64,000 nt of DNA, taken from assembly GCF_017086405.1 (NCBI RefSeq), contig NZ_CP070973.1, forward strand, positions 496,001 to 560,000, in the 5' to 3' direction. Position 1 is the stretch's first letter, and each line of letters opens with the position of its first letter. A program made the position numbers and the translations under genes. A model generated the notes under the pieces. It had not been told where the DNA came from and made no database searches. It was given only the letters and a program-made list of their open reading frames with translations. Below are positions 53,670 to 64,000 of the stretch, piece after piece. Source of the stretch: Mycobacterium gordonae (GTDB lineage Bacteria; Actinomycetota; Actinomycetes; Mycobacteriales; Mycobacteriaceae).

Positions 53670-56600
53670 TCAGTTGCCGGCTTTGCCCGTCGACCCGATC
53701 GCGCCGGTGAGACCGTCGCTGCCGGTGCCGTCACCCTTGCCGCCGGTCCCGCCGTTGCCCGCGCCGCCGCCGGCGCCACCGGCGCCCGCGGTTCCGTTGC
53801 CTCCGCCGATGCCGCCGGTACCGGGCGCGCCGCCGCTGCCCAGAGCGCCGCCGTCGCCGCCGTCACCACCGCTTGGACCCTTGCCGCCGTTGCCGCCGTT
53901 GCCGTTGGTTCCGATTGCGGCGTTGCCGCCGCTGCCGCCCGTCTGCATCGGCAAGGCGCTGCCGCCGGCGCCGCCGCTGCCGCCGTTGCCGCCCTGGCCG
54001 CCGTTGCCGGACGTGGCGCCGCCGTTGCCGCCGGTGCCCCCGGCGCCGCCGTTGCCGCCCTTGCCGCCGGTGCCGCTGTCGCCGCCGTTTCCGCCGTCGG
54101 GGTGGGTCAGGGTCCCTGCTGCCCCGTCGCCGCCGGTGCCGGGCGCTCCGCCGGTACCGCCGCCGCCGCCGGTGCCCCCGGCCCCGCCGTCACCCGCGCC
54201 GAGGGCGTTGCCACCGTTGCCCGCGGCACCGCCGGCTCCGCCGACGCCGCCGGCGCCGCCGCCGCCGCCCTTGCCGTCGTTCACCGTGAACGTGGCATCG
54301 CCAGTGGCGCCGTTGCCGCCGGCACCGCCGTTGGCGCCGCTGCCGCCGTTGCCGCCGGCGCCCCCGTTGCCGGAGATGGAGCCGCCGAGGCCGCCGTTGC
54401 CGCCCTTGCCGCCGTCGCTGCCATTGTCGCCGGTGCCACCGTCGGCGCCGGGCAGCGCGGCGTTGGAGCCGGTGGTTCCGGTCGCGCCGTTGCCGCCGTT
54501 GCCGCCCTTGCCGCCGTTGCCGACTGAGCCGCCGTTGCCGCCGTTGCCGCCGTTGCCGCCATTGACGCCCGCGGTGGTGGAGTTCCAGCCGTTGCCGCCG
54601 TTGCCGCCGTTACCGATCGGACCGGTGACCGAGTTGCCGTTGGCGCCGTCGGTCGCGGCTCCCGAGCCGGTGCCCACCTTGCCGCCGCCACCCGCAGTGC
54701 CCGCGTTTCCGCCGTTGCCGCCGACGCCGCCGTTGGGGTTGGTGCCGTTGGTCGCGTTGGCGCCGTTGCCGCCGTTGCCCGGCGTCGCGGCGTTCCCGCC
54801 CTTGCCGCCGCCACCGGCCGCTCCCACGCTGCCGGCGCTGCCGGTACCCAGTACCGTGCCGGCCGCGCCGCCGTTGCCGCCGCTGCCGCCGGCGCCGCCG
54901 CTACCGCCGTTGCCGCCGTGCTGGCCGCCGCCGATGCCGGTGAGGTAGGTGTTGCTGTTCGCCACGCCGGCCGCACCCGAGGTGCCGTTGCCGCCGTTAC
55001 CGCCGTCACCGCCCTTGCCGCCGGCGCCGCCGCTACCGGCGTTGCCGGAGATCGAGCCGCCATCGCCGCCCTTGCCACCGGCCCCACCCGCACCGCCGGG
55101 GTTGCCGTTGCCGCCGCTGTTGCCGGTGCCGGTGGCGTTGCTGGCACTTGTTCCGGCCCGGCCTGCGCCGCCGTCACCGCCGTCACCGCCGTTACCGATG
55201 TTCCCGCCGTTGCCGCCGTTACCACCGGCCCCGCCGTTGCCGCCTGCGGTGGTGTTGCTGAAGCCCGCGCCGCCCTTGCCGCCGTTGCCGGCTGGGCCGA
55301 TTACCGCGGTGCCGTCGGTGCCGTTGGTTCCACCGGCGCCGGTGCCCGCCAGGCCACCGGTGCCCTTCGTGCCGGCGTTTCCACCGTTTCCGCCGTTGCC
55401 GCCGTTGGGGTTAGTGGTGTTGGTCGCGTTGCCGCCGTTGCCGCCGTTGCCGGGAGTTCCGGCGTTGCCGCCGTTGCCGCCTGAGCCGCTGGCACCGTCG
55501 GTGCCCTTGGTGCCGCTGGTGACCGAGCCCGCCAGGCCCGCGTTGCCGCCGGTGCCGCCGTTGCCGCCGTTGCCGCCGTTGCCGCCGTTGCCGCCGTTCT
55601 GGCCGCCGCCGGTGCCGTTGCTACCGGCCACGCCGTTTCCGCCGTTACCGCCACTGGCGCCGGCGCCGCCGTTGCCGCCGTTGCCGCTATTGCCGGAGAT
55701 CGTGCCGCCGGCGCCGCCGGCGCCGCCGTTTCCGCCGTTGCCGCCGGCCTGTCCGTCGGTGCCGCTGGTGCCTGCGCCGACGCCGTTGTCGCCGACCGTG
55801 CCGGCCACCCCGGCACCGCCGTTTCCGCCATTTCCGCCGTTGCCGTAGGTGCCGCCGTTACCGCCGGTGCCGCCGTTACCGCCGCTGGCGCCCGCGAGAG
55901 TGGGGTTGAAGCCCGAGCCGCCGTTACCGCCATTGCCGACCGGGCCGCCGAAGGACGGACCGTCGGCGCCGCTGAGGCCGTTAGCGCCATTGACGGAGCC
56001 GATGCCGCCGGTGCCGGCGGTACCGGCCTTGCCGATGGCGGCGGTTCCGCCGTTTCCGCCGTTGCCGCCGTTGGGGTTGGTGGCGTTGGTCGCGTCCGTG
56101 CCGTTGCCGCCGTTACCGGGTGTGCCGCTCGCGGCGCCGTTTCCGGCGTTGCCGCCGTTGCCGCCGATGCCGGTGGTGCCGTTCGGGGCGACACCGCCGG
56201 CGCCGCCGTTGCCGCCCGCACCGCCGTTGCCGCCGGCACCGCCGTTGCCGCCGTTCTGGCCACCGCCGATGCCGGTGCCGTAGGCGTTGGTGTCGGCGAT
56301 GCCGGCCGCGCCGCTGACGCCGTTGCCGCCCTTGGTGCCGTTGCCGCCGTCACCGCCGTTGCCGCCGTTGCCGCCGTTGCCGAAGTCGGCACCGCCCTTG
56401 CCGCCGGCGCCACCGTTACCGCCCGCACCGCCGTCGCGGCCGTCGGTGCCGCTGGCACCGGGGCTGGGGCCGTTGGTGCCGGCGACGGTCGCGGATACGC
56501 CGTTGCCGCCGTTGCCGCCGTTGCCGCCGTTGCCGAGGTTGCCGCCGTCGCCGCCGGCGCCGCCGTTGCCGCCGTCAGAGCCGGGAGTCAACACGTTGTA

Positions 56601-59600
56601 GCCCGCGCCGCCTTGACCGCCGTTACCGACCGGCCCGGTCAGGCCCTTGCCGTCGGTGCCGGGAGTTCCGTTGATCGAGCCGATACCGATCGCGCCGGCC
56701 TTGCCTGCGGTTCCGGCGTCGCCGCCCTTGCCGCCCGCGCCCCCGTCCCGGAACGCGTTGGTGCCTGCCGCGCCCGCGCCGCCGTTACCCGGGATCCCGG
56801 CGTTGCCGCCGTTGCCGGCGTTGCCGCCGGTGCCCTGGGTCCCGGCCGAGCCCGAGCCGTTCTGCAGCAAGCCGGCGGCGCCGCCGTTGCCGCCACTGCC
56901 GCCGGTCCCGCCGTTGCCGCCGTTGCCGCCGGCCTGGCCCGCGCCGGCGCTCACCCCCGCGGTGCCGTACTTACCGATCACACCGTTGCCGCCGTTGCCG
57001 CCGTCAGCGCCGTTGCCACCGTTGCCGCCGTTGCCGGCGCTGCCGAGGCTGGTGCCGCTGTTGCCACCGGCGCCACCCTTGCCGCCCGAGCCGCCGGCCT
57101 GGCCGTCGGTGCCGCTGACACCGAAGGCCTTGCCGCTGACCCCGGCCTTGCCGGCCAAGCCGTTTCCGCCGCTTCCGCCGTTTCCGCCGTTGCCGTACTG
57201 CCCGCCGTGACCGCCGGCGCCGCCGTCACCGCCGTTGACGCCCGCGGTGGTGGCTGTGTAGCCGTTTCCGCCGTTGCCACCGTTGCCCGAGGGGCTGGTG
57301 GGCAGGCTGCCGTTGGCTCCGGTGTTGCCGCCGCCGGTACCGGTGCCGCCCGTGCCGCCCAAACCGATGCCGCCGGGGTCACCGCCGTCGCCGCCCTTGC
57401 CGCCGTTGGGCGTGCCGGCATTGCCTGCCGCACCGTTGCCGCCGTCGCCGCCTAGTCCGGCGTTGCCGCCGTTGCCACCGTCGCCGCCGGCGCCCTTGGT
57501 GTTGGCGCCGCCGACGGCGCCGGCGTCACCGCCGACGCCGCCCTTGCCGCCGGTTCCGCCGCTGCCGCCGTTGCCGCCGTCGGCGCCTGGCGTGGTCGCG
57601 TTGAAGCCGGCGCCACCTACGCCGCCGTCGCCGCCCTGGCCGCCGACACCACCGGCCCCGCTGGTGCCCGCACTCGAGCCGCCCTTACCGCCGACGCCGC
57701 CGCTGCCGCCGTCGCCGCCCGTGCCGCCGGCGCCGCCGTTGGGGGTGCCGATGGTGCCTGCCGGGCCGGTCGAGCCTTTGGCGCCGTTGCCGCCGGCGCC
57801 TCCGGCGCCGCCGTTGCCGTACTGTCCGCCGTCACCGCCGGCCCCGCCGGTGCCTCCGTTGACGCCGGGAGTGGTCGGGCTGAAGCCAGCGCCGCCGGTG
57901 CCGCCGTTGCCGGCGATGGTGGTGGGGATGACGCCCGCGCTGCCGGTCGCACCGTCGGGTGAGCCCTTGCCGCCGTCGCCGCCCAGACCGCCGCTGGCAC
58001 CGGGGTTGCCGCCGTTGCCGCCCTTGCCGCCGGTGGTGTTGCCGGCGGTACCGACGGCACCGGTGCCGCCGTTGCCGCCCAGGCCGGCGCTGCCGCCGTC
58101 GCCGCCGTCGCCGCCGGCACCCTGGTTGCCGTTGTAGACGGCACCCGCATCACCGCCTTGGCCGCCCTTGCCGCCGATACCGCCCTGGCCGCCGTCGCCG
58201 CCGGCGCCGGAGTTGGTCGGGTACGCACCGGTCTGGCCGGCGCCTCCGGTGCCGCCCTGGCCGCCGGTGCCGCCCTTGCCGCCGCTACCGCTGTCACCGG
58301 CCTTGGTGCCGCCGTCGCCGCCCTTGCCGCCGGCGCCACCGGTGCCGCCGGTACCGCCGGTCAGGCCGTCGGCGCCGGGAGTGCCCGGCGTAGCCCCGGT
58401 CGCACCCTTGCCGCCGGTGAAGCCGTCACCGCCGTCACCGCCGTTGCCGTAGGCGCCGGCGTTACCGCCGTCGCCGCCGGCGTAACCGGTCTGTCCGGCG
58501 CCGGGGACACCGAAGGCGTCGCCGCCGTCGCCACCGTCACCGGTCGGGGTGGCGGGCATGGTGCCGGCCGTGCCGTTGCTGCCCGTGCCGTTGAGCCCGC
58601 TGGCGCCAATGCCGCCGCCCCCACCGGCGCCCGGGTTGCCGCCGTCGCCGCCGTCGCCGCCGCCGGTGAAGCCGTCACCGCCGGCGCCGCCCTTGCCGGC
58701 CACTCCGCCGTTGCCGCCGTTACCGCCGTTGCCGCCCTTGCCGGCGTTGGGGCCGATGCCGGTCGGGTCGGCAGCGCCGTTGCCGCCGGTGCCGCCGTCG
58801 GCGCCGTTGCCCGCGTTACCGCCCGCGCCGCCGTGGCCGCCGAGCGTGCCGCTTTTGCCGCCGGCCCCGCCGTCGCCACCCTTGCCGCCGTCTTGGCCGT
58901 TGTCGCCGTTGGCGCCCGGAGTAGCGCCGTTGGCACCGGCTTTACCCGCCGCGCCGTCGCCGCCGTCGCCGCCTTGGCCGCCGTCGCCGTACAGACCGCC
59001 GTCGCCGCCCTTACCGCCCTTGCCGCCGTCGGCGCCGGGAACGGTGGCGTTGTAGCCGTCGCCGCCACGACCACCGTTGCCGGCCAGGTTGGCGGGCGTG
59101 CTGCCGTTGGCGCCGTTGGCGCCGTTGAGGCCGTTGACGGATCCGGTGCCGCCTTTGCCTCCGATTCCGCCGGTGGCGCCGAAGCCCGGGTTGCCGCCCT
59201 TGCCGCCGTCACCACCGTCCGGGTTGGCCTTGGTCCCGTTGGCGCCGTTACCGCCGTTGCCCTGGGTGCCGCCGTCGCCGCCGTCGCCGCCCTGACCGCC
59301 GTTACCGCCGATACCGACGGTGCCCTTCGTGACGGTGCCGGCATTGCCGCCGGCGCCACCGGCGCCACCCTGACCGGCGTTGCCGCCATTGCCGCCGTTC
59401 TGTGCCCCGCCGACGCCGGTTCCATAGTCGTTGGAGTTGGTGACGCCGTCGGCTCCGTTCACGCCGTTGCCGCCGGCCCCGCCGTTGCCGCCCTTGCCGC
59501 CGGCCCCGCCGTTGCCGCTGTTGCCCGAGATCGAACCGCCGGCGCCGCCGTCGCCACCCTTGCCGCCGGCCCCACCGGCCTGCCCGTTGGTGCCGTTGCC

Positions 59601-62600
59601 TCCGTTGTTGCCGCCGTTGTCGCCGGCCTTGCCGTCGGCACCGTCGCCGCCGGCCCCGCCATTGCCACCGTTACCGATCGAACCGCCGGCGCCGCCCTTG
59701 CCGCCGTCGCCGCCGGCCGCGCCGGGTGTCGTGGCGCTGTAACCAACGCCACCGCTACCGCCGTTGCCGGCCGGACCGGTCAGCGTGGCGCCCACGACTC
59801 CGTTGCTGCCGGCGGTGCCGTCGACGAAGCCTTTGCCGCCTGCCCCGCCGGTGCCGCCGGCGCCCACGCCGCCCGGGTCACCGCCCTTGCCGCCGGCTCC
59901 GCCGTTGATGCTGCCGGCGATTCCCGCGGCGCCGTTGCCGCCGTTGCCCGGGGTTCCGGCCGCGCCGCCGTTGCCGGCCTTGCCGCCGTCGCCACCCACG
60001 CCTTTGGCGCCGTACAGCCCGGCGCTGCCGCCCTGCCCGCCGGTGCCGCCCTTGCCGCCGGCGCCACCGGTGCCGCCGTTGCCGCCGTTTTGACCGCCTC
60101 CCGCGCCGTTGCCGTAATCGGTTAGGCCGGACACGCCGTTGGCGCCGGTCACCCCGGCACCGCCCTTGCCGCCGTCGGCACCGGTACCACCCTTGCCGCC
60201 CGCGCCGCCGTCGCCGCCGTTGACACCGCCGGCACCGCCGGCGCCACCCTTGCCGCCTGACCCACCGGCCTGTCCGGTGCCTCCGTTGTCACCAGGGTTG
60301 ACGCCGGCGTCTCCGGCCGCCCCGGCAACACCGTTGCCGCCGTCGCCGCCCTTGCCGCCGTTGCCGATCGTGCCGCCGTCGCCGCCGGCGCCGCCGTCAC
60401 CGCCGTTAGCACCCGCGGTGGTGGAGGTGTAGCCCGCGCCGCCGTTGCCGCCGTTGCCGGACGGAATGCTGACCGAGGCGCCCTCGTTGCCGGCGGCGCC
60501 GTTGGGGGAACCGAAGCCGCGGGTGCCGCCGGCGCCTGCGGAGCCGGGGTTGCCGCCCTTGCCGCCCGCGCCGCCGGTGGTGTAGACGGCGTTGCCGTCC
60601 GCCCCGTTGCCGCCGTCTCCAGGCGTTCCGGCCGCGCCGCCGTTGCCCGCGTTGCCGCCGGCGCCGGTGGCGCCCTTGGTGCCGTGCGGGGACAGGCCGC
60701 CGAGGCCGCCGTTGCCGCCGTTGCCGCCGGCCGCTCCGTTGCCGCCGTTGCCTCCGCTCTGGCCGGCGCCAATGCCGTTGCCGTACAGGTCATCTCCGGC
60801 CACTCCGGCGGCGCCGGTCACCCCGATTCCGCCGCTACCGCCGTCGCCGGCGTTGCCGCCCTTGCCTCCGGCGCCGCCGTTGCCGGCAATTGAACCGCCG
60901 TTGCCGCCGGCGCCGCCCTTGCCGCCGCTGCCACCGGCCTGGCCGTTGCCGCCGTTGTCGCCGGGGTTGACCCCGTTGGTTCCGTTGGTGCCGGCCAGGC
61001 CGTACCCGCCGTCGCCGCCCTGGCCGCCGTTGCCGACGTTTCCGCCGTTGCCGCCGTTGCCGCCGTTGCCGCCGTTGGCGCCGGCGACCGTGGAGGTGAA
61101 GCCGGTGCCGCCGGTGCCGCCGTTGCCGCCGCTGCTGGGTGCGACGCCGTTGGTGCCCGCGGTCGCGGCGCCCGAGCCGGTGCCGGCGCTGCCCCCGGTG
61201 CCGGCCACTCCGCGGTTGCCGCCGTTGCCGCCGGCGCCGCCGTTGGGTGTGCTCGCGGTGCCGGTCGCGCCGTTGCCGCCGTTGCCGCCGACGCCGCTGT
61301 TGCCGCCGTTGCCCCCGCCGCCCTTGGCGCCGGTGGTCGAACCGGTGCCGCCGTTGCCGCCGGCACCACCGTTACCGCCGGATCCACCGTTGGCGCCGTT
61401 ACCGCCGGCGCCGTTGTTGGTGCCGGCCACGCCGAGCGCACCCGCACCACCAGTACCGCCAGCCCCACCGTTGCCGCCGCTGCCGGCGTTCCCGCCGGCG
61501 CCGCTGGCGGCCTGGGTGCCGCTGCCGCCCAGGGTCTTGCCGCCCACGCCGCCGTTACCGCCGGCACCGCCGGCCCCACCCAGACCGCCGCTGCCGCCGG
61601 CCTGACCGCCGCCGGGCCCGGTGCCGTACAGGGTCTGGCCGGCCACGCCCGCGGCGCCGTTGACGCCGATACCACCGACACCACCGTTGGCGCCCGCGCC
61701 ACCGGCACCGCCGACACCCGCGCTGCCCGAGATCGAACCGCCGTTGCCGCCGGCACCGCCGGCGCCGCCGCTGCCACCGGCCTGGCCGGTGCCGCCGTTG
61801 TCGCCGGGGTTGACGCCGTTGCTGCCGGCCCCGCCGGCCACACCGTTGCCGCCGGCCCCGCCGGCACCACCGTTGCCGACGTTGCCGCCGTTGCCGCCGT
61901 TGCCGCCGTTGCCGCCGTTGGCGCCGGCGACCGTGGAGGTGAAGCCGGTGCCGCCGGTGCCGCCGTTGCCGCCGCTGCTGGGTGCGACGCCGTTGGTGCC
62001 CGCGGTCGCGGCGCCCGAGCCGGTGCCGGCGCTGCCCCCGGTGCCGGCCACTCCGCGGTTGCCGCCGTTGCCGCCGGCGCCGCCGTTGGGTGTGCTCGCG
62101 GTGCCGGTCGCGCCGTTGCCGCCGTTGCCGCCGACGCCGCTGTTGCCGCCGTTGCCCCCGCCGCCCTTGGCGCCGGTGGTCGAACCGGTGCCGCCGTTGC
62201 CGCCGGCACCACCGTTACCGCCGGATCCACCGTTGGCGCCGTTACCGCCGGCGCCGTTGTTGGTGCCGGCCACGCCGAGCGCACCCGCACCACCAGTACC
62301 GCCAGCCCCACCGTTGCCGCCGCTGCCGGCGTTCCCGCCGGCGCCGCTGGCGGCCTGGGTGCCGCTGCCGCCCAGGGTCTTGCCGCCCACGCCGCCGTTA
62401 CCGCCGGCACCGCCGGCCCCACCCAGACCGCCGCTGCCGCCGGCCTGACCGCCGCCGGGCCCGGTGCCGTACAGGGTCTGGCCGGCCACGCCCGCGGCGC
62501 CGTTGACGCCGATACCACCGACACCACCGTTGGCGCCCGCGCCACCGGCACCGCCGACACCCGCGCTGCCCGAGATCGAACCGCCGTTGCCGCCGGCACC

Positions 62601-64000
62601 GCCGGCGCCGCCGCTGCCACCGGCCTGGCCGGTGCCGCCGTTGTCGCCGGGGTTGACGCCGTTGCTGCCGGCCCCGCCGGCCACACCGTTGCCGCCGGCC
62701 CCGCCGGCACCACCGTTGCCGACGTTGCCGCCGTTGCCGCCGTTGCCGCCGTTGCCGCCGTTGGCGCCGGCGACCGTGGAGGTGAAGCCGGTGCCGCCGG
62801 TGCCGCCGTTGCCGCCGCTGCTGGGTGCGACGCCGTTGGTGCCCGCGGTCGCGGCGCCCGAGCCGGTGCCGGCGCTGCCCCCGGTGCCGGCCACTCCGCG
62901 GTTGCCGCCGTTGCCGCCGGCGCCGCCGTTGGGTGTGCTCGCGGTGCCGGTCGCGCCGTTGCCGCCGTTGCCGCCGACGCCGCTGTTGCCGCCGTTGCCC
63001 CCGCCGCCCTTGGCGCCGGTGGTCGAACCGGTGCCGCCGTTGCCGCCGGCACCACCGTTACCGCCGGATCCACCGTTGGCGCCGTTACCGCCGGCGCCGT
63101 TGTTGGTGCCGGCCACGCCGAGCGCACCCGCACCACCAGTACCGCCAGCCCCACCGTTGCCGCCGCTGCCGGCGTTCCCGCCGGCGCCGCTGGCGGCCTG
63201 GGTGCCGCTGCCGCCCAGGGTCTTGCCGCCCACGCCGCCGTTACCGCCGGCACCGCCGGCCCCACCCAGACCGCCGCTGCCGCCGGCCTGACCGCCGCCG
63301 GGCCCGGTGCCGTACAGGGTCTGGCCGGCCACGCCCGCGGCGCCGTTGACGCCGATACCACCGACACCACCGTTGGCGCCCGCGCCACCGGCACCGCCGA
63401 CACCCGCGCTGCCCGAGATCGAACCGCCGTTGCCGCCGGCACCGCCGGCGCCGCCGCTGCCACCGGCCTGGCCGGTGCCGCCGTTGTCGCCGGGTTGACG
63501 CCGTTGCTGCCGGCCCCGCCGGCCACACCGTTGCCGCCGGCCCCGCCGGCACCACCGTTGCCGACGTTGCCGCCGTTGCCGCCGTTGCCGCCGTTGCCGC
63601 CGTTGGCGCCGGCGACCGTGGAGGTGAAGCCGGTGCCGCCGGTGCCGCCGTTGCCGCCGCTGCTGGGTGCGACGCCGTTGGTGCCCGCGGTCGCGGCGCC
63701 CGAGCCGGTGCCGGCGCTGCCCCCGGTGCCGGCCACTCCGCGGTTGCCGCCGTTGCCGCCGGCGCCGCCGTTGGGTGTGCTCGCGGTGCCGGTCGCGCCG
63801 TTGCCGCCGTTGCCGCCGACGCCGCTGTTGCCGCCGTTGCCCCCGCCGCCCTTGGCGCCGGTGGTCGAACCGGTGCCGCCGTTGCCGCCGGCACCACCGT
63901 TACCGCCGGATCCACCGTTGGCGCCGTTACCGCCGGCGCCGTTGTTGGTGCCGGCCACGCCGAGCGCACCCGCACCACCAGTACCGCCAGCCCCACCGTT
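53670..64000 (-). CDS. giant PE_PGRS protein, C-terminal part, with a one-base frameshift
   Basis: Continuous Gly/Ala/Asn repeat coding on the minus strand from the window edge to the stop at 53670-53672. At least about 3,440 residues, with no PE domain yet reached, so the gene starts outside the window. The final residues ('[14 protein letters not shown]') show no C-terminal enzyme domain. From the edge to about 63,494 the protein is read in one frame, and from there on in another, because one G is missing in the fourth repeat (see repeat and finding). The tandem units near the N-terminal side are essentially identical. Either a real inactivating or phase-variable change, or an assembly error in a hard region. 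Confidence 0.85.
61042..61884 (-). repeat. 843-bp tandem repeat unit A
   Basis: First of a run of repeats within the giant PE_PGRS gene; 843 bases is exactly 281 codons, so the unit preserves reading frame. Its left border is set by the first difference from the next unit (TTTCC at 61039 against GTTGCC). Units A, B and C give the same translation over their whole length. Boundaries are conventional, since the period can be cut anywhere. Confidence 0.85.
61885..62727 (-). repeat. 843-bp tandem repeat unit B
   Basis: Second unit, 843 bases, essentially identical to unit A at the DNA level over landmark segments (for example GTG at 61139 and 61982, and the Tyr-containing '[12 protein letters not shown]' segment). 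Lack of silent differences indicates recent duplication or gene conversion. Confidence 0.85.
62728..63569 (-). repeat. 843-bp tandem repeat unit C, one base short
   Basis: Third unit, 842 bases. At 63490-63496 it reads CCGGGTTGA where units A and B read CCGGGGTTGA (around 61806 and 62649). This lost G moves the frame. Everything else that I compared is the same. Confidence 0.85.
63570..64000 (-). repeat. 843-bp tandem repeat unit D, cut by the window edge
   Basis: Fourth unit, 431 bases in the window. The landmark GTG falls at 63667, 842 bases after its position in unit C, which confirms the single-base loss between them. More units may follow beyond the edge. Confidence 0.85.

Noticed and set aside
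54918-61605. Several long Pro- or Ala-rich frames on the plus strand and other frames over the giant PE_PGRS gene
   Set aside because: Same cause: three-base periodicity of the PGRS repeat keeps several frames open. Only the Gly-Gly-x minus-strand frame has family character.
61042-64000. CRISPR-like array because of regular repeats
   Set aside because: The repeats are 843 bases, coding and contiguous, with no spacers.

Overview
The window is high-GC DNA from a mycobacterium. It carries the mce1 operon tail with its mas genes, mmpL3, mmpL11, zmp1, sigG, an mymT-type metallothionein and two PE_PGRS genes. Gene order follows the block I remember from M. tuberculosis H37Rv as Rv0174 to Rv0216. 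The PE_PGRS genes point to a slow-growing species. The differences from H37Rv argue against the tuberculosis complex itself: a DUF1275 remnant, a hydrolase behind sigG, a ricin-like secreted protein, a lyase and cation-antiporter block, a fused crotonase and a CD225 protein are present, while Rv0188, Rv0192A to Rv0195, nadR and Rv0213c are not. The H37Rv comparison is from memory, not from an alignment.

Layout. Positions 1-3367: mce1F tail and four mas genes, overlapping and co-directional. 3378-7099: DUF1275 remnant, lprO-like secreted protein, ABC-2-type membrane protein and pirin. 7262-9645: sigG with an alpha/beta hydrolase overlapping its 3' end. 9718-13940: monoacylglycerol lipase, a DUF2786 protein, a small metallohydrolase and a GH3 glycosidase. 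13984-17018: copper block, in which mymT and ricR each have a RicR-type operator and flank an O-methyltransferase and ilvD. 17137-22410: MFS exporter, L,D-transpeptidase, a strong hairpin terminator, then a TetR regulator overlapping a molybdopterin oxidoreductase. 22407-31114: zmp1, omamA and omamB (Mce accessory proteins), an HTH protein, mmpL11, a haemophore-like protein and a flippase-like membrane protein. 31241-40032: AI-2E family permease, ricin-like protein, a duplicated 70-bp repeat, mmpL3, a NYN-type protein, trmB, and a pair of GTPase-like proteins. 40178-42007: PEP carboxykinase. 42076-48047: accessory block with a lyase, a cation antiporter behind a yybP-ykoY-type (Mn2+) riboswitch, and a PE_PGRS gene. 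48396-53655: fatty-acid module with fadD4, a crotonase fusion, a CD225 protein, fadE3 and a MaoC-like hydratase. 53670-64000: a giant PE_PGRS gene running off the window.

Common themes are the cell envelope and lipids (Mce1 import accessory factors, MmpL3 and MmpL11, acyl-CoA enzymes, L,D-transpeptidase) and metal homeostasis (copper by RicR and MymT, haem by the Rv0203-like protein with MmpL3/MmpL11, probably manganese by the riboswitch-controlled antiporter). The most notable items are the complete regulatory leader of the antiporter (promoter, aptamer, competing hairpin) and the essentially identical 843-bp in-frame tandem repeats in the last PE_PGRS gene, one of which has lost a single base. 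I saw no rRNA or tRNA genes, CRISPR array or intact insertion sequence.
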